From the NCBI RefSeq assembly GCF_020026455.1, contig NZ_JAHHQJ010000016.1, positions 18,520 through 82,519 of the forward strand: a DNA stretch of 64,000 nucleotides, read 5' to 3'. The first letter of the stretch is position 1, and the number at the start of each line of letters is the position of its first letter. Position numbers and translations under genes: made by a program. Below are positions 28,601-36,048 of the stretch, one piece after another. This DNA is from Alistipes sp. GTDB lineage: Bacteria; Bacteroidota; Bacteroidia; Bacteroidales; Rikenellaceae. A model generated the notes under the pieces. That model was given only the letters and a program-made list of their open reading frames with translations. It searched no databases and had not been told where the DNA came from.

Positions 28601-28733
28601 TCAGCGGCTCGCCGCTCTGGTCCGTGACCGTTCCGGTCACGGTGTGTTTGGTTCCGCTTTTCTGCGCGAAGGCGGGTGTTGCCGTCAGCGCTCCCGAAAC
28701 CAGCAGGATCAGTAACAAGATGTATTGTTTCAT
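25629..28733 (-). CDS. SusC/RagA-family TonB-linked outer-membrane protein
   Basis: 1034 residues from the ATG at 28733, which begins a signal peptide ending in AFAQ. A carboxypeptidase-like domain follows (TVTGTVTDQSGEPLIGATV), then the SusC hallmark region with EQSRQTIDEVVVIGYGT, a plug domain (VDQALQGRVAGADI, DASSTAIYGARGSNGVI) and a 22-strand barrel that ends in LQIRY. Imports a ligand delivered by SusD using TonB energy. An in-frame extension to 29426 is rejected because it overlaps the upstream phosphatase-fold gene and has no signal peptide. Confidence 0.97.
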   Translation of the reverse strand: MKQYILLLILLVSGALTATPAFAQKSGTKHTVTGTVTDQSGEPLIGATVLVTGTTTGASTSAAGDYSIQVPEGASLTFQYIGYEPRTEKVGTRTRVDVKLEQSRQTIDEVVVIGYGTVKKTDLTGSVANVKMSDIKDVPVVSVDQALQGRVAGADIMATTGEPGATTSIRIRGTRSISASNEPLIIVDGVIDGIHDLNDINSADIESISVLKDASSTAIYGARGSNGVIVITTKKGRGMDGRPNITFKTDLGFSQLPRQLDIMNATEFARYRNDYAYFFSGADGNDKIEPDSPMSKYPYPNPEAKGAGTNWIDAITRTALYQNYDLSISGASAKSTYYASAGFNETQGIIDNSGLKRYSARLKVDHEFAKWLKAGLNLSYTYRDQDENLASIGGTNWWSAAIFLSPFLTPTSDMNDLWYSGQKFNNPRLMLDHCLKNARRISLNNSAFVEVTPVKGLKLRSQFTYYSYQRHGRYYEPGYLPAKKENEGGYASRDEYDDTSFSSENTLYYELRPKSGHNFDVLGGYTAQVKYDNNLSITGRGYTLDELTWNNMAAVPDKQNTSISTNHTEWTKMSVFGRLNYNYKERYYVTFTARYDGASNFAANRKWGFFPSAALRWNIANEKFLQQVKWIDELALRASLGRTGNDAISAYRSLAAVGNSTSGYLMGGSQQLAVYPSRLASPDLTWETSDQYTLGADISLFGGRLNITADAYRIKTRDLLLTVQVASQTGYTNYFANAGRTTNKGWELSIESRNIVRPKFRWSTTLTLSRNKQMVDDIASEDFVTAYSSPSSSGTTYMMYGYRKGYTLNALWGFRYGGVWHNEEEVERNRITKAYASASGKTFKPGYARYQDINHDGALNSDDLVYLGSADPDLYGGIQNSFNIHNFTLSVFFNYSIGGKIYNVAELWMGNASPNTNQYKYMQNSWHPVRNPDSNLPMAGSYDALPSDRLVHDASYLRLKNISASYTFDMRKVTKNRLRDIRVSVSGENLYLWKRYNGFDPDVSTSSSNSALRRVDIGAYPKPRTITFSLQIRY

Positions 28734-28765
28734 GCGAATAGTTTTTTTAGGTGCGACTCCTGTGC

Positions 28766-29698
28766 CTATTTCCCCGAGGGGTAGTGGCGGAATTCGATCA
28801 TGACGGGGTAGTGGTCCGAATAGTTGTCCGTAAATTTGTCGTAGATGATGCGCGAGTCGGTGATTTCGCGCATCACGGCCTGCGAGGCGTAGATGAAGTC
28901 GATCCGCTGGGGCTGGCCGCCTGTCTCGCTGTTGCAGCGGGTGGGCATGGTGTGGAAAAACTGGCTGTGACGGTCGCGCAACGCATCGGAATAGCCGCTC
29001 CGGAGCACCGTGGAGTGGGTTTCGTAGTATGTTCCGGCGGGCATCGCGTCGGCATCCTTGGGCGAGAAGGAGTTGAAATCGCCGGCCATCAGCCACAGCG
29101 GTTCCGCCGGATAGCGGCGGATGGTGCTGTCGAGGATGCAGTTGATCTCCCGGTCGCGGTAGGTATTGCCTGTTCCGGCAGCGCCCTGCCCGTTGGGATA
29201 GGTCCCGAACGGATAGAGGTGCAGCACCACGATGTTGATGTCCTTGATGCGGGTGTGGATGGCTCCGTGCCAGAGCGGGAGGTCTTCGAGCAGGCGGTTG
29301 CGCAGTTCGATGGGGTATTTCGACGTCAGTCCCACGGGAAATCCGCTCTCTTTGCAGAGTACGGCGTAGGGATGCCCGTAGCGGGCGGCAAGAGCCGAGA
29401 GCGACTCCCCGGTGAATCCGTTGCATTCGCAGAGGGCCATGAAGTCGGGGTCCTTCTCCTTCACCCAGCCGACGAAGTTGTCGAAATCATGCGCTTGGTC
29501 GAGCTTCATGCCTTCGAGCAAGTTGTAACTGATCAAACGCAGGGTCTCGGGCTTTGCGCTCGTCCCGGGATCGGTCGTCAGCTCCTCGTCCGGAAGTGCC
29601 GGGTCGTCGTCGCAGGCCGGCATCAGGAGCGCGGCGGCCAGCAGTGCGCCTCCGAAGGCCAATCGGCGCAGCATCTGTATCGTGTCGTATGTTTTCAT
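28766..29698 (-). CDS. Exported endonuclease/exonuclease/phosphatase-fold lipoprotein
   Basis: 310 residues from the ATG at 29698. Lipobox Cys C29 followed by DDDP, so probably surface-exposed. The EEP/DNase I fold is complete: ISYNLLEG (metal Asn), LCECNGF (Glu), LHLYPFG (His), AGDFNSF (Asp/Asn), RIDFIYAS and NYSDHYPV (catalytic SDH). Family members cleave phosphodiesters or phosphomonoesters in nucleic acids, phosphoinositides or sphingomyelin. Sits directly upstream of susC and downstream of a DUF5689 gene, so it likely processes the substrate of this system outside the cell. Which phosphate ester it cuts is unknown. Confidence 0.88.
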   Translation of the reverse strand: MKTYDTIQMLRRLAFGGALLAAALLMPACDDDPALPDEELTTDPGTSAKPETLRLISYNLLEGMKLDQAHDFDNFVGWVKEKDPDFMALCECNGFTGESLSALAARYGHPYAVLCKESGFPVGLTSKYPIELRNRLLEDLPLWHGAIHTRIKDINIVVLHLYPFGTYPNGQGAAGTGNTYRDREINCILDSTIRRYPAEPLWLMAGDFNSFSPKDADAMPAGTYYETHSTVLRSGYSDALRDRHSQFFHTMPTRCNSETGGQPQRIDFIYASQAVMREITDSRIIYDKFTDNYSDHYPVMIEFRHYPSGK

Positions 29699-29711
29699 GT
29701 CGTTTGCTGGT

Positions 29712-31820
29712 TTATTTGTTGTAACGCAGGGCGGCGTAGGAGACGGTGAATGCGTTGGCAACCTGCCCGTTTGCCGCGATGGTCGCCGAGTCGTAGCTCG
29801 TCGCCGTTCCGATCCTGTTCCGCACGGGGCGCAGACGGATCCATGCCACACTCTGTCCCAGAATCTCGGTGGGAACCTGCATCCACACGCTCTTGTCGCC
29901 CGAGAGCTGTTCGGGCTGCATGTTGCCCCAGTTGCCGTTGTCGGGAACCGTGAAGTCGGTGAGTTTTTTCCAGTTGTCGCCGTCGAGCGAATATTCCGCC
30001 GTCCAGTAGCGCAGTCCGCCCTGTCCCGCGTGGTAGCGGCAGGTGAAGACGAAGGCGCATTGCGCGGAGGCGAGCCCCTGCGTCGAGAACTCGAAGATCA
30101 GGGCATGGCCCGAGTTCTTCGCCGTGTCCCACAGCAGCTTGTGGCCCCACGAGGCGTTGCCGATGGTCAGCCCGTCCTCTTTGGCACGGTAGGCGCTGCC
30201 GACGGCCAGCCAGGCGTAGGTGCTCATGAACGAGAGCCCCGAGCCGGTCGTTGCGGCCACACAGTGTGCCTTGCCGGTGTCGTTTGCCGGATGTGGATAC
30301 TGCGGGAATGCGTAGGCCCGGGGATCCTTGCTGCCGTCGGGGCTCCACTCCACGGCCACGGCCGAGAACCCATTGGCGGCCGACTCGTCCAGCGCGATGT
30401 CCTCGCGTGTCGCGTTGCGGATCTGGTAACGGCCGATGTCGCCGTCCCGGTCGAAGAAGGTGTACGGCTCGTGTACGATGATGCCGGTGATGGTTCCTTC
30501 GCCGTCGGGCATCTCCTCGAAACGCCAGTCGCAGCCGTGGTTGGTCATCAGGTAGATCCTGTCGCCGTGACGGTCGAATATGGCCGTGGGGTAGTAGTTG
30601 TTGTAACTGTTGGTGTAGTTGATGTGCACGGGGATGAAGCGCCCGGTGCGCACGGCCGTCTGGCAGCGTTTGAGCGTCACCTGGGTGTAGAGGTCGGCGT
30701 CGGTCAGCTGGTCGATGAAGCGCCGTTTTGCGGGCAGCTCTTCGGCCGTGCCGGCCTCTTTGGTGACGATGTGGTCCTGCGTCACGCCGCTGAGCGTATA
30801 TCGCTCGGGGTTGCTCCGCTTGGTCAGCGTGAGGCCCTTGCACCAGAGTTTGAGCTTGTCGTAGCGTTGCAGGTTGTTCTGCCCGGCGTCGGTCGTGACG
30901 AGGGCGAGGCCCAGCGAAGCATCGGCATTCTGCATGTAGGCCGTGCAGTCGTTGATCCCCAGGTCGGGTCTTGTCGCAGCCTTGAGCATGGGGCTTCCGG
31001 CCATGTTGGGCGAGGTGCGGTCGCTGACGACCGTGCCGCTTACGGCGATGTCGCGATCGAGGGTGATCTCGCCTTCCGCATCAGCAATCAGTCCGCGCAG
31101 CTCCTCGAAGCTCACCTCGCGGGTCTCCGCCGTGCCGCCCGGTATGCCCTGCGTGACCGTGAAATGGGTCGTATACCGATCGCCCCAGTCGTCCTGGAAT
31201 TGGAGTTGGAACCGCGCCGTGCGAGGCTCGAAGCCCGGGTTGTCGGCGATCCGGAATCGGAAGTACCTGAAATCCCGGGCATAGCTGACGCTGTCGGCCC
31301 AGGGCTCGGCGGCGGAATGCTCGTCGTAGGTGACCGACCAGTCGATCTTCTTCGACAGCGGGATGTTGGTGTCGATCGCGACGGAGTCGAGCGACCCCAC
31401 GGCCGAGTATTGCTTCCCGGCGTGACGGAACTCCAGGAGCGGCGTCGTGCCGTACTGCTTCAGATAAATCGTGTCGACGACCTGCTGCCGGGCCGATGAG
31501 ACGAGAATGGTTCCCTTGCGGGGCAGCGAGTTGTTGGTCCGGTAATTGAGGGTGAACGATCCTCCGGTTTCGCCGCTGTCGGCACCGTCGACCGCTACCC
31601 AGCGTCTGGTCTCGGGCGTGAGACGCACCTGCCACGCCCCGGAGGTCGCCACCTTGATGGTGCGGGATCCCGCATCGCTGGAGACGAAGAGTTCGCTGCC
31701 GGCGCCTTTCGAGCCGATTGCCGGCTCCGTTTCATCCTTGCTGCACCCTCCTCCGAGCAATAGAGTCGTGAGGGCGAAGGCGCAGATCGGACCGGAGTGC
31801 CTGGTGTAGAATTTTTTCAT
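29712..31820 (-). CDS. DUF5689-type surface lipoprotein (paralogue 3)
   Basis: 702 residues. Lipobox Cys C26, then SKDETE. BACON-like N-terminus (SSDAGSRTIKVATSGAWQV), one further beta domain, a DUF5689 domain (about 230-450) and the C-terminal beta domain found in the other two paralogues, ending LRYNK. Second gene of the operon, 17 bases after the first and 13 before the EEP gene. Separated from its paralogues by susC/susD and the EEP gene, so it is not a simple tandem duplicate. Binding role inferred. Confidence 0.75.
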   Translation of the reverse strand: MKKFYTRHSGPICAFALTTLLLGGGCSKDETEPAIGSKGAGSELFVSSDAGSRTIKVATSGAWQVRLTPETRRWVAVDGADSGETGGSFTLNYRTNNSLPRKGTILVSSARQQVVDTIYLKQYGTTPLLEFRHAGKQYSAVGSLDSVAIDTNIPLSKKIDWSVTYDEHSAAEPWADSVSYARDFRYFRFRIADNPGFEPRTARFQLQFQDDWGDRYTTHFTVTQGIPGGTAETREVSFEELRGLIADAEGEITLDRDIAVSGTVVSDRTSPNMAGSPMLKAATRPDLGINDCTAYMQNADASLGLALVTTDAGQNNLQRYDKLKLWCKGLTLTKRSNPERYTLSGVTQDHIVTKEAGTAEELPAKRRFIDQLTDADLYTQVTLKRCQTAVRTGRFIPVHINYTNSYNNYYPTAIFDRHGDRIYLMTNHGCDWRFEEMPDGEGTITGIIVHEPYTFFDRDGDIGRYQIRNATREDIALDESAANGFSAVAVEWSPDGSKDPRAYAFPQYPHPANDTGKAHCVAATTGSGLSFMSTYAWLAVGSAYRAKEDGLTIGNASWGHKLLWDTAKNSGHALIFEFSTQGLASAQCAFVFTCRYHAGQGGLRYWTAEYSLDGDNWKKLTDFTVPDNGNWGNMQPEQLSGDKSVWMQVPTEILGQSVAWIRLRPVRNRIGTATSYDSATIAANGQVANAFTVSYAALRYNK

Positions 31821-31837
31821 CGTATCTTTTCGTTATT

Positions 31838-32965
31838 TTATGGTTGCGGGGTCGTCTGTTCCCAGGGGAGTTTGCCGAAGAGGTCTTCGTAATCGTACCA
31901 TTTCAGGCGCAGCACGTAGAGGTTGTCGATGAAAATCCGCGAGTTGCCGCTTTCCAATTCGTATTTGCCGGCCATCAGTTCCACGCGCGTGTTGCTCGTA
32001 AAGGGATTTTTGGGGTGGGAGAAGATGATGAACTCCTGCTGGGAGTTTTTCCACATGGTCGTCGCAAGCTCCTCGGCCGTGGGGTCGAAGTGCCCCACGC
32101 GGAGGGTTTTCTCGGTCGTTCCGTCGGCGAACTGCCCGCCTCCCGTGACCCGTACACTCAGCTCGTCGTTGTCCTTCGTGCCATCGGCCGCCGCATAGGC
32201 GACGGCATTGAACCGGACCATGGCGGCCGTGTCGTTCCGGATCCCCGGCTCGTACGGGGTCAGCAGGTTGGCTCCGTGTCCGGCCTCGTCGCCGAGTTGG
32301 ATGTAGCCGTTTTTGCCATAGCAGTAGACCGTGCCGCCTTCCTGTGCGGGAGTCGATTCCAACCCCATTTTTTTCTGGTCGGCCGTCCAGTTGTCGATCG
32401 GGGTTTCGCCGCGGGTCTGCAGGGGATCTGCCGATCCGTACTTCAGCCAGTCGAAGCTGCCCTCGTAATCTTTGGTGTATTTCGGGAATCCCTGTGCGAC
32501 GGCGATGAATTCATTGAGAAATTCGACGTCGGTGTGCAGCGAGATGCACCCTTTCCGCTCCACGCACGACGTCGTGTGCGGGGTGATCCGCAGGACCAGT
32601 TCGTCGATGCCGGGTCTGACGCCGCGTCTGATTTCGTCGACGCTGAGCCATTCCCCGGCCGGCCGTTCGCCGGCTTCGTCCTTTTCGCCTTCGAATCCGA
32701 CCCGATAAGGCACATTACTTCTGATGTAGACGGACCTTTTGAACGGAGCGCCTTCCTGCTCTTTCGACGCTCTGACGGGGATGTGCAGGGTTCCCGTCAG
32801 CGCTTTTTCGAATTCGGGCGAGTCCGACCACTCGATGTATTCCCTGCGCGAGTAGTCCTTGTCGTCGTCGCAGGCTGTGCCCAGGGAGAGCGTGCCGGCC
32901 AGCAGCAGCGCAATCAGCGGGGTGGCACTCCTCTTCGGATTTTTCAGCGATGGAGTTGTTCTCAT
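31838..32965 (-). CDS. BACON-like surface lipoprotein, first gene of the SusC/D operon
   Basis: 375 residues from the ATG at 32965; an upstream in-frame start at 33043 would sit on the promoter. Lipobox Cys C32, followed by DDDKD. Residues 60-180 look like a BACON-type beta-sandwich with two Cys; the C-terminal half is a beta-rich jelly-roll-like domain (SRIFIDNLYVLRLKWYDYEDLF at the end), resembling carbohydrate-binding modules. No DUF5689 domain and no catalytic motif. Probably a surface glycan-binding protein of the system. I do not recognise a named family beyond this. Confidence 0.6.
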   Translation of the reverse strand: MRTTPSLKNPKRSATPLIALLLAGTLSLGTACDDDKDYSRREYIEWSDSPEFEKALTGTLHIPVRASKEQEGAPFKRSVYIRSNVPYRVGFEGEKDEAGERPAGEWLSVDEIRRGVRPGIDELVLRITPHTTSCVERKGCISLHTDVEFLNEFIAVAQGFPKYTKDYEGSFDWLKYGSADPLQTRGETPIDNWTADQKKMGLESTPAQEGGTVYCYGKNGYIQLGDEAGHGANLLTPYEPGIRNDTAAMVRFNAVAYAAADGTKDNDELSVRVTGGGQFADGTTEKTLRVGHFDPTAEELATTMWKNSQQEFIIFSHPKNPFTSNTRVELMAGKYELESGNSRIFIDNLYVLRLKWYDYEDLFGKLPWEQTTPQP

Positions 32966-33045
32966 AGCATTTCGGTTAATTGGTCTGAAAGGGTTTGGAA
33001 AATTTTGGTTAAATTTCGGACGGATATTCGAAAAAATTTGCATTA

Positions 33046-33074
33046 CAAAGATAGGCCTTAATAAATAGCCGGAA
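33046..33074 (-). promoter_or_regulatory. Promoter of the DUF5689/SusCD operon
   Basis: On the minus strand TATCTTTG (33053-33046) matches the -7 consensus, with TTTC as a -33 element ending at 33072, 18 bases upstream. The transcript would start near 33040 and carry a 75-base leader before the first lipoprotein gene. No other strong box is seen within the operon, where gaps are 12-76 bases. Confidence 0.6.
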
Positions 33075-33249
33075 AGGGCTCTGTCCGAAAATGTAAACGC
33101 TTTTTGAGTATATGTTATTTGTAATCAGATGGTTGTTGATCTACATCCCGCTGTGTTATGTAAATGGCGAAATATTTGATTTTTACTTTTTAACACGTTT
33201 GTAACATAAATACACTTCTCTTTTGTTTTCTTTTGTGTTGCTAAAGTGC

Positions 33250-33258
33250 TATTTTTGC
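33250..33258 (+). promoter_or_regulatory. -7 box of the DUF6377 regulator gene
   Basis: TATTTTTGC matches TAnnTTTGC; TTTTC ends 19 bases upstream at 33230 as a possible -33 element. It faces away from the operon promoter across an AT-rich 190-base gap that could hold operator sites; I see no clear inverted repeat there. Confidence 0.55.
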
Positions 33259-33276
33259 ATAAAACCGAACCCTGAA

Positions 33277-34953
33277 ATGAAAATCCTCCTTCTTGCCGCA
33301 GCGCTGTTTTCCGTGCTGTCCGCGGCTCCGGCTTCCCCGGGAGAAAAGACCGACCTGCAGGAGATGTTCCGCAGTTTGGACCGGGTGATCGCCCGCAGCG
33401 ACGAATATGCTGCGCGGCGCGAATCCCGCATCGATTCGCTCAAGCGCGCCCTGACCCGCGCGGGGCTGTCGCCGCGCGAGCGCTACGATTTGACCGAGCG
33501 GCTTGCCGAAAATTACAACTCCTACCAGAGCGACCTGGCGCTGCTCTACCGCCGGCAGAGTCTTGCGCTGGCCGAAGAGACCGGCGACAACGACCTGATC
33601 ATGCGTGCCCGCTCCGGGATAGCGCTCTGCTACAGTCTGGGCGGGCGTTTCTACGAGGCCGAGGCGATCTTGAGCGGCATCCGCGACACGGTGCACGTCA
33701 GCCGCCGGACGCTGCAATCTTATTATGTCGCCCGGCATCGCATGAACCGCGAACTCTACTCCCTGACCGAGCCGGGCGAACGCCGCGACCTTTTCCGCCG
33801 GCGCGAACGTTATTATGCGGTCCGTGCGGCGCAAATCAGCGAGGATGTTTCCACGAAACTCTACTACGGGTATATGGCTGCCATTGTCCGCAGGGACTGG
33901 ACCGAGGCTTCGGCTCTCTGCAACAGCCTGCTGGCCTCGGTTTCTTCCGATTCCCACTTCTACGCCAAGGCCGCCAACCACAAGGCCCAGCTCGAGGGAA
34001 AAGCGGGGCATTCCGACGCGCAACTTGCGTGGTTCATCCGTTCGGCCATGGCCGACATCCGTTCCGCCGTGCGTGACCACGGGGCGCTGTGTGCGGTCTC
34101 CGAGGAGCTCTTCAATCGGGGCGATGTCGATCGGGCGATGAATTATATCCGCGTGGCGATCCGCGATACGCGTTTTTTCAACTCCCCGAGCCGGTCGTGG
34201 CGCGATATGGCTATCCTGCCGCAGATCGAGGCGGCTTACAGCGAGCGCAACGCCCGTCTGCATACGATGTACATCGTGCTGATTGCCGTCATCCTGCTCT
34301 TTTTCGTTTCGGCCGTTGCCGCGGGGCTCTACGTGCTGTCCCGCAACCGAAAGCTCTGCGCCGTGCAGCAGACCCTCCGCGAGTCGAACGACAAACTCAA
34401 CCTTCTGGCCCGGAGCCTGAGTGAGACGAACGACCGCCTGAGTGCGCAGAACCTCCGGATCGCCGATGCCAACCGGATCAAGGAGGTCTATATCGGGGGC
34501 TTTCTCCAGACGATTTCGGAATACATCAACAAACTCTCGGGGATCTATCAGTATGTCAACAAGATGCTGCGCGACGACCGGATCGCCGAACTTCGCCGCG
34601 AATATGCCCGCAGCAACGTCCGCAACGACGAGCTGAAGGAGTTCTATGCGCTCTTCGACAAGACCTTCCTCGGGCTTTTCCCCTCGTTCGTCGAGGAGAT
34701 GAACGCGCTGCTTGCCGACGAGGCCCGCACCGAGGGACGCCACGACGGCGAGCTGACCACCGTGCTGCGCATCTACGCGCTGATCCGCCTGGGCGTCACC
34801 GATACGGCGACCATCGCCGCATTGCTGCACTGTTCGATACGCACCGTCTACAACTACCGTTCGTTCACCCAGCGCCACGCACGGCCCGACGTCGGCGATC
34901 TGGAACAGCGCGTGCTGCTGATCGGGCTGAGCGGGACTTCCGCCCGGTCGTGA
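33277..34953 (+). CDS. Membrane-bound transcription regulator, DUF6377 type
   Basis: 558 residues from the ATG at 33277. Signal-like N-terminus (1-16), then a TPR-like helical sensor region (about 20-320), one transmembrane helix (about 331-353), a coiled coil (360-400) and a cytoplasmic C-terminal part. The last part (about 494-530) reads as a helix-turn-helix: LGVTDTATIAALLHCSIRTVYNY. This is the plan of DUF6377 proteins, which sit next to Bacteroidota nutrient-uptake loci. Inferred role: senses the imported product in the periplasm and controls the divergent operon. There is no ECF sigma/anti-sigma pair or hybrid two-component gene nearby. Confidence 0.85.
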   Translation: MKILLLAAALFSVLSAAPASPGEKTDLQEMFRSLDRVIARSDEYAARRESRIDSLKRALTRAGLSPRERYDLTERLAENYNSYQSDLALLYRRQSLALAEETGDNDLIMRARSGIALCYSLGGRFYEAEAILSGIRDTVHVSRRTLQSYYVARHRMNRELYSLTEPGERRDLFRRRERYYAVRAAQISEDVSTKLYYGYMAAIVRRDWTEASALCNSLLASVSSDSHFYAKAANHKAQLEGKAGHSDAQLAWFIRSAMADIRSAVRDHGALCAVSEELFNRGDVDRAMNYIRVAIRDTRFFNSPSRSWRDMAILPQIEAAYSERNARLHTMYIVLIAVILLFFVSAVAAGLYVLSRNRKLCAVQQTLRESNDKLNLLARSLSETNDRLSAQNLRIADANRIKEVYIGGFLQTISEYINKLSGIYQYVNKMLRDDRIAELRREYARSNVRNDELKEFYALFDKTFLGLFPSFVEEMNALLADEARTEGRHDGELTTVLRIYALIRLGVTDTATIAALLHCSIRTVYNYRSFTQRHARPDVGDLEQRVLLIGLSGTSARS

Positions 34954-35039
34954 CGGCAGGGGATGAACTGCAGAGCGTCGAATAGCGTGCCCCGGCACTT
35001 CCGCCCCTCCCCGGGGGACACGGCGGTTGTTACGGAGTG

Positions 35040-35717
35040 CTACTTCTCTTTTTTATGGGTGTACTCCTGCAGGACATAGGTCGTGAAGATCGGGAAGAAC
35101 ATCATGCCCAGCGACGGAAGCAGCACGCTGAAGACCTTGCCGACGGCCGTGACCGGGAAAATCTCCGCTCCGACGGTCGTGACGTTCATCCACGCCCACC
35201 AGATGGCATTGCCGAATCCGTGGAGCCTGGGGTTGACGAGCACCTCGTAGTCGTAGAACACCAGTCCGGAAATGTAGGTGAAGACGACGACGGTGAAGAT
35301 ATAGGCGAAAAAGAGCCTCCGCATCCGGTTTTTGGAGGCCAGCCACCGCACGATGATCACCATGGCCAGGAAGGCTCGGAGCAGGGGGATGAGACCTACG
35401 AGCGTTCCCCAGTCGTGGTCCACGCCGACGCCGCTCCATGCCAGAATGTTCAGGTAGGGGATGGAAAGCAGCAGAAACAGCAGGTTGTGTCCAAAAAAAC
35501 GGCCCGGGCATTCGGCCGTGGCCCAGCGGACAAGGAAATCGCACATGAAAACGAGGCAGACGACGAACTGGATCGCAAGATAGGTGCGGGACATGTGGAC
35601 GTGGTCGCCGGCAATGATCTCCCAGGAGATGGCCACCAGGAGCACCAGTCCGGCTATGAGTTTGACGATGCCGAGCGTGTTGCGGATTCCGGCACGCGTC
35701 GATTGGGTGAGAACCAT
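35040..35717 (-). CDS. Voltage-gated-like ion channel with a non-canonical filter
   Basis: 225 residues from the ATG at 35717. Six predicted membrane helices; S4-like segment LLRAFLAMVIIVRWLASKNRMRR has few spaced Arg. The pore loop reads NAIWWAWMNVTTVGAEIFP with the filter at residues 180-185. Potassium channels have TVGYGD here, so the Tyr-Gly-Asp part is replaced by Ala-Glu. Family membership (Ion_trans/Ion_trans_2) is clear from the pore helix and the flanking Gly-rich inner helix; ion selectivity is open. No regulatory RCK domain is attached. Single gene, convergent with the regulator gene. Confidence 0.8.
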   Translation of the reverse strand: MVLTQSTRAGIRNTLGIVKLIAGLVLLVAISWEIIAGDHVHMSRTYLAIQFVVCLVFMCDFLVRWATAECPGRFFGHNLLFLLLSIPYLNILAWSGVGVDHDWGTLVGLIPLLRAFLAMVIIVRWLASKNRMRRLFFAYIFTVVVFTYISGLVFYDYEVLVNPRLHGFGNAIWWAWMNVTTVGAEIFPVTAVGKVFSVLLPSLGMMFFPIFTTYVLQEYTHKKEK

Positions 35718-35800
35718 AGATCGGGGTTTTTGCGTAGAGTGCTCAAAATCAATGCCACAACCCGAAAATGTAAATTTTGTGGTGTTTTTTTGCCGAAAGA

Positions 35801-35833
35801 TTTTGCACGATTGAAAATTTCTATTACCTTTGC
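35801..35833 (+). promoter_or_regulatory. tRNA promoter
   Basis: TTTTG at 35801-35805 and TACCTTTGC at 35825-35833, 19 bases apart, fit the Bacteroidota consensus exactly. The transcript would start about 10 bases before the tRNA. Confidence 0.8.
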
Positions 35834-35850
35834 ACTCGCATTTCAGCAAT

Positions 35851-35924
35851 GGCGGGTTAGCTCAGCTGGTTAGAGCGCATGATTCATAATCATGAGGTCC
35901 CGAGTTCAAGTCTCGGACCCGCTA
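35851..35924 (+). tRNA. tRNA-Met (CAT)
   Basis: A 74-base cloverleaf: acceptor GGCGGGT with ACCCGCT (one G-U pair at 1:72), T8, D arm GCTC...GAGC, anticodon stem CATGA/TCATG with loop TTCATAA and CAT at 35885-35887, and a T arm with GTTCAAG. Discriminator A; CCA is not encoded. Elongator Met is most likely from overall similarity; a lysidine-modified Ile tRNA also has CAT but usually a different acceptor. Not an initiator because position 1:72 pairs. Confidence 0.95.
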
Positions 35925-35933
35925 CGGAAGGAA

Positions 35934-35962
35934 ACGGAGATCTCTGCGATCTCCGTTTTTTT
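35934..35962 (+). terminator. Terminator after tRNA-Met
   Basis: ACGGAGATC (35934-35942) pairs with GATCTCCGT (35948-35956) around TCTGC, followed by a T-run. Confidence 0.9.
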
Positions 35963-36048
35963 GTTTGAGACTTTCTGTTCCCTCGCTATCCGGAAATCCC
36001 CGGGTGGATTCCGGGAAACAGACATGATTTGCGGCCACGGCATTCATT

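Larger units (their letters stand above)
17690..32965 (-). other. DUF5689 / EEP / SusCD / GH20 uptake operon (whole locus)
   Basis: Eight genes in one direction with gaps of 12-76 bases, one promoter at the head and one terminator at the tail. Order: BACON lipoprotein, DUF5689, EEP-fold enzyme, SusC, SusD, DUF5689, DUF5689, GH20. All lipoproteins have acidic residues after the lipid Cys, the pattern for surface display. A DUF6377 regulator is divergent. Likely substrate: an N-acetylhexosamine-bearing glycoconjugate, possibly with phosphate esters. The substrate is inference. Confidence 0.75.

Noticed and set aside
24099..28733. RagA/RagB protein-uptake system instead of glycan uptake
   Set aside because: SusC/D and RagA/B cannot be told apart by sequence alone; the GH20 gene in the operon favours a glycoconjugate, so the glycan reading was kept as the working one.
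28734..29426. Upstream extension of the susC frame
   Set aside because: It overlaps the EEP gene, has Arg/His/Pro-rich shadow composition, and the signal peptide begins at 28733.
35851..35924. Initiator tRNA-Met or lysidine tRNA-Ile
   Set aside because: The 1:72 position pairs (G-U), unlike initiators; the body resembles Bacteroidota elongator Met rather than Ile2. Not fully excluded.
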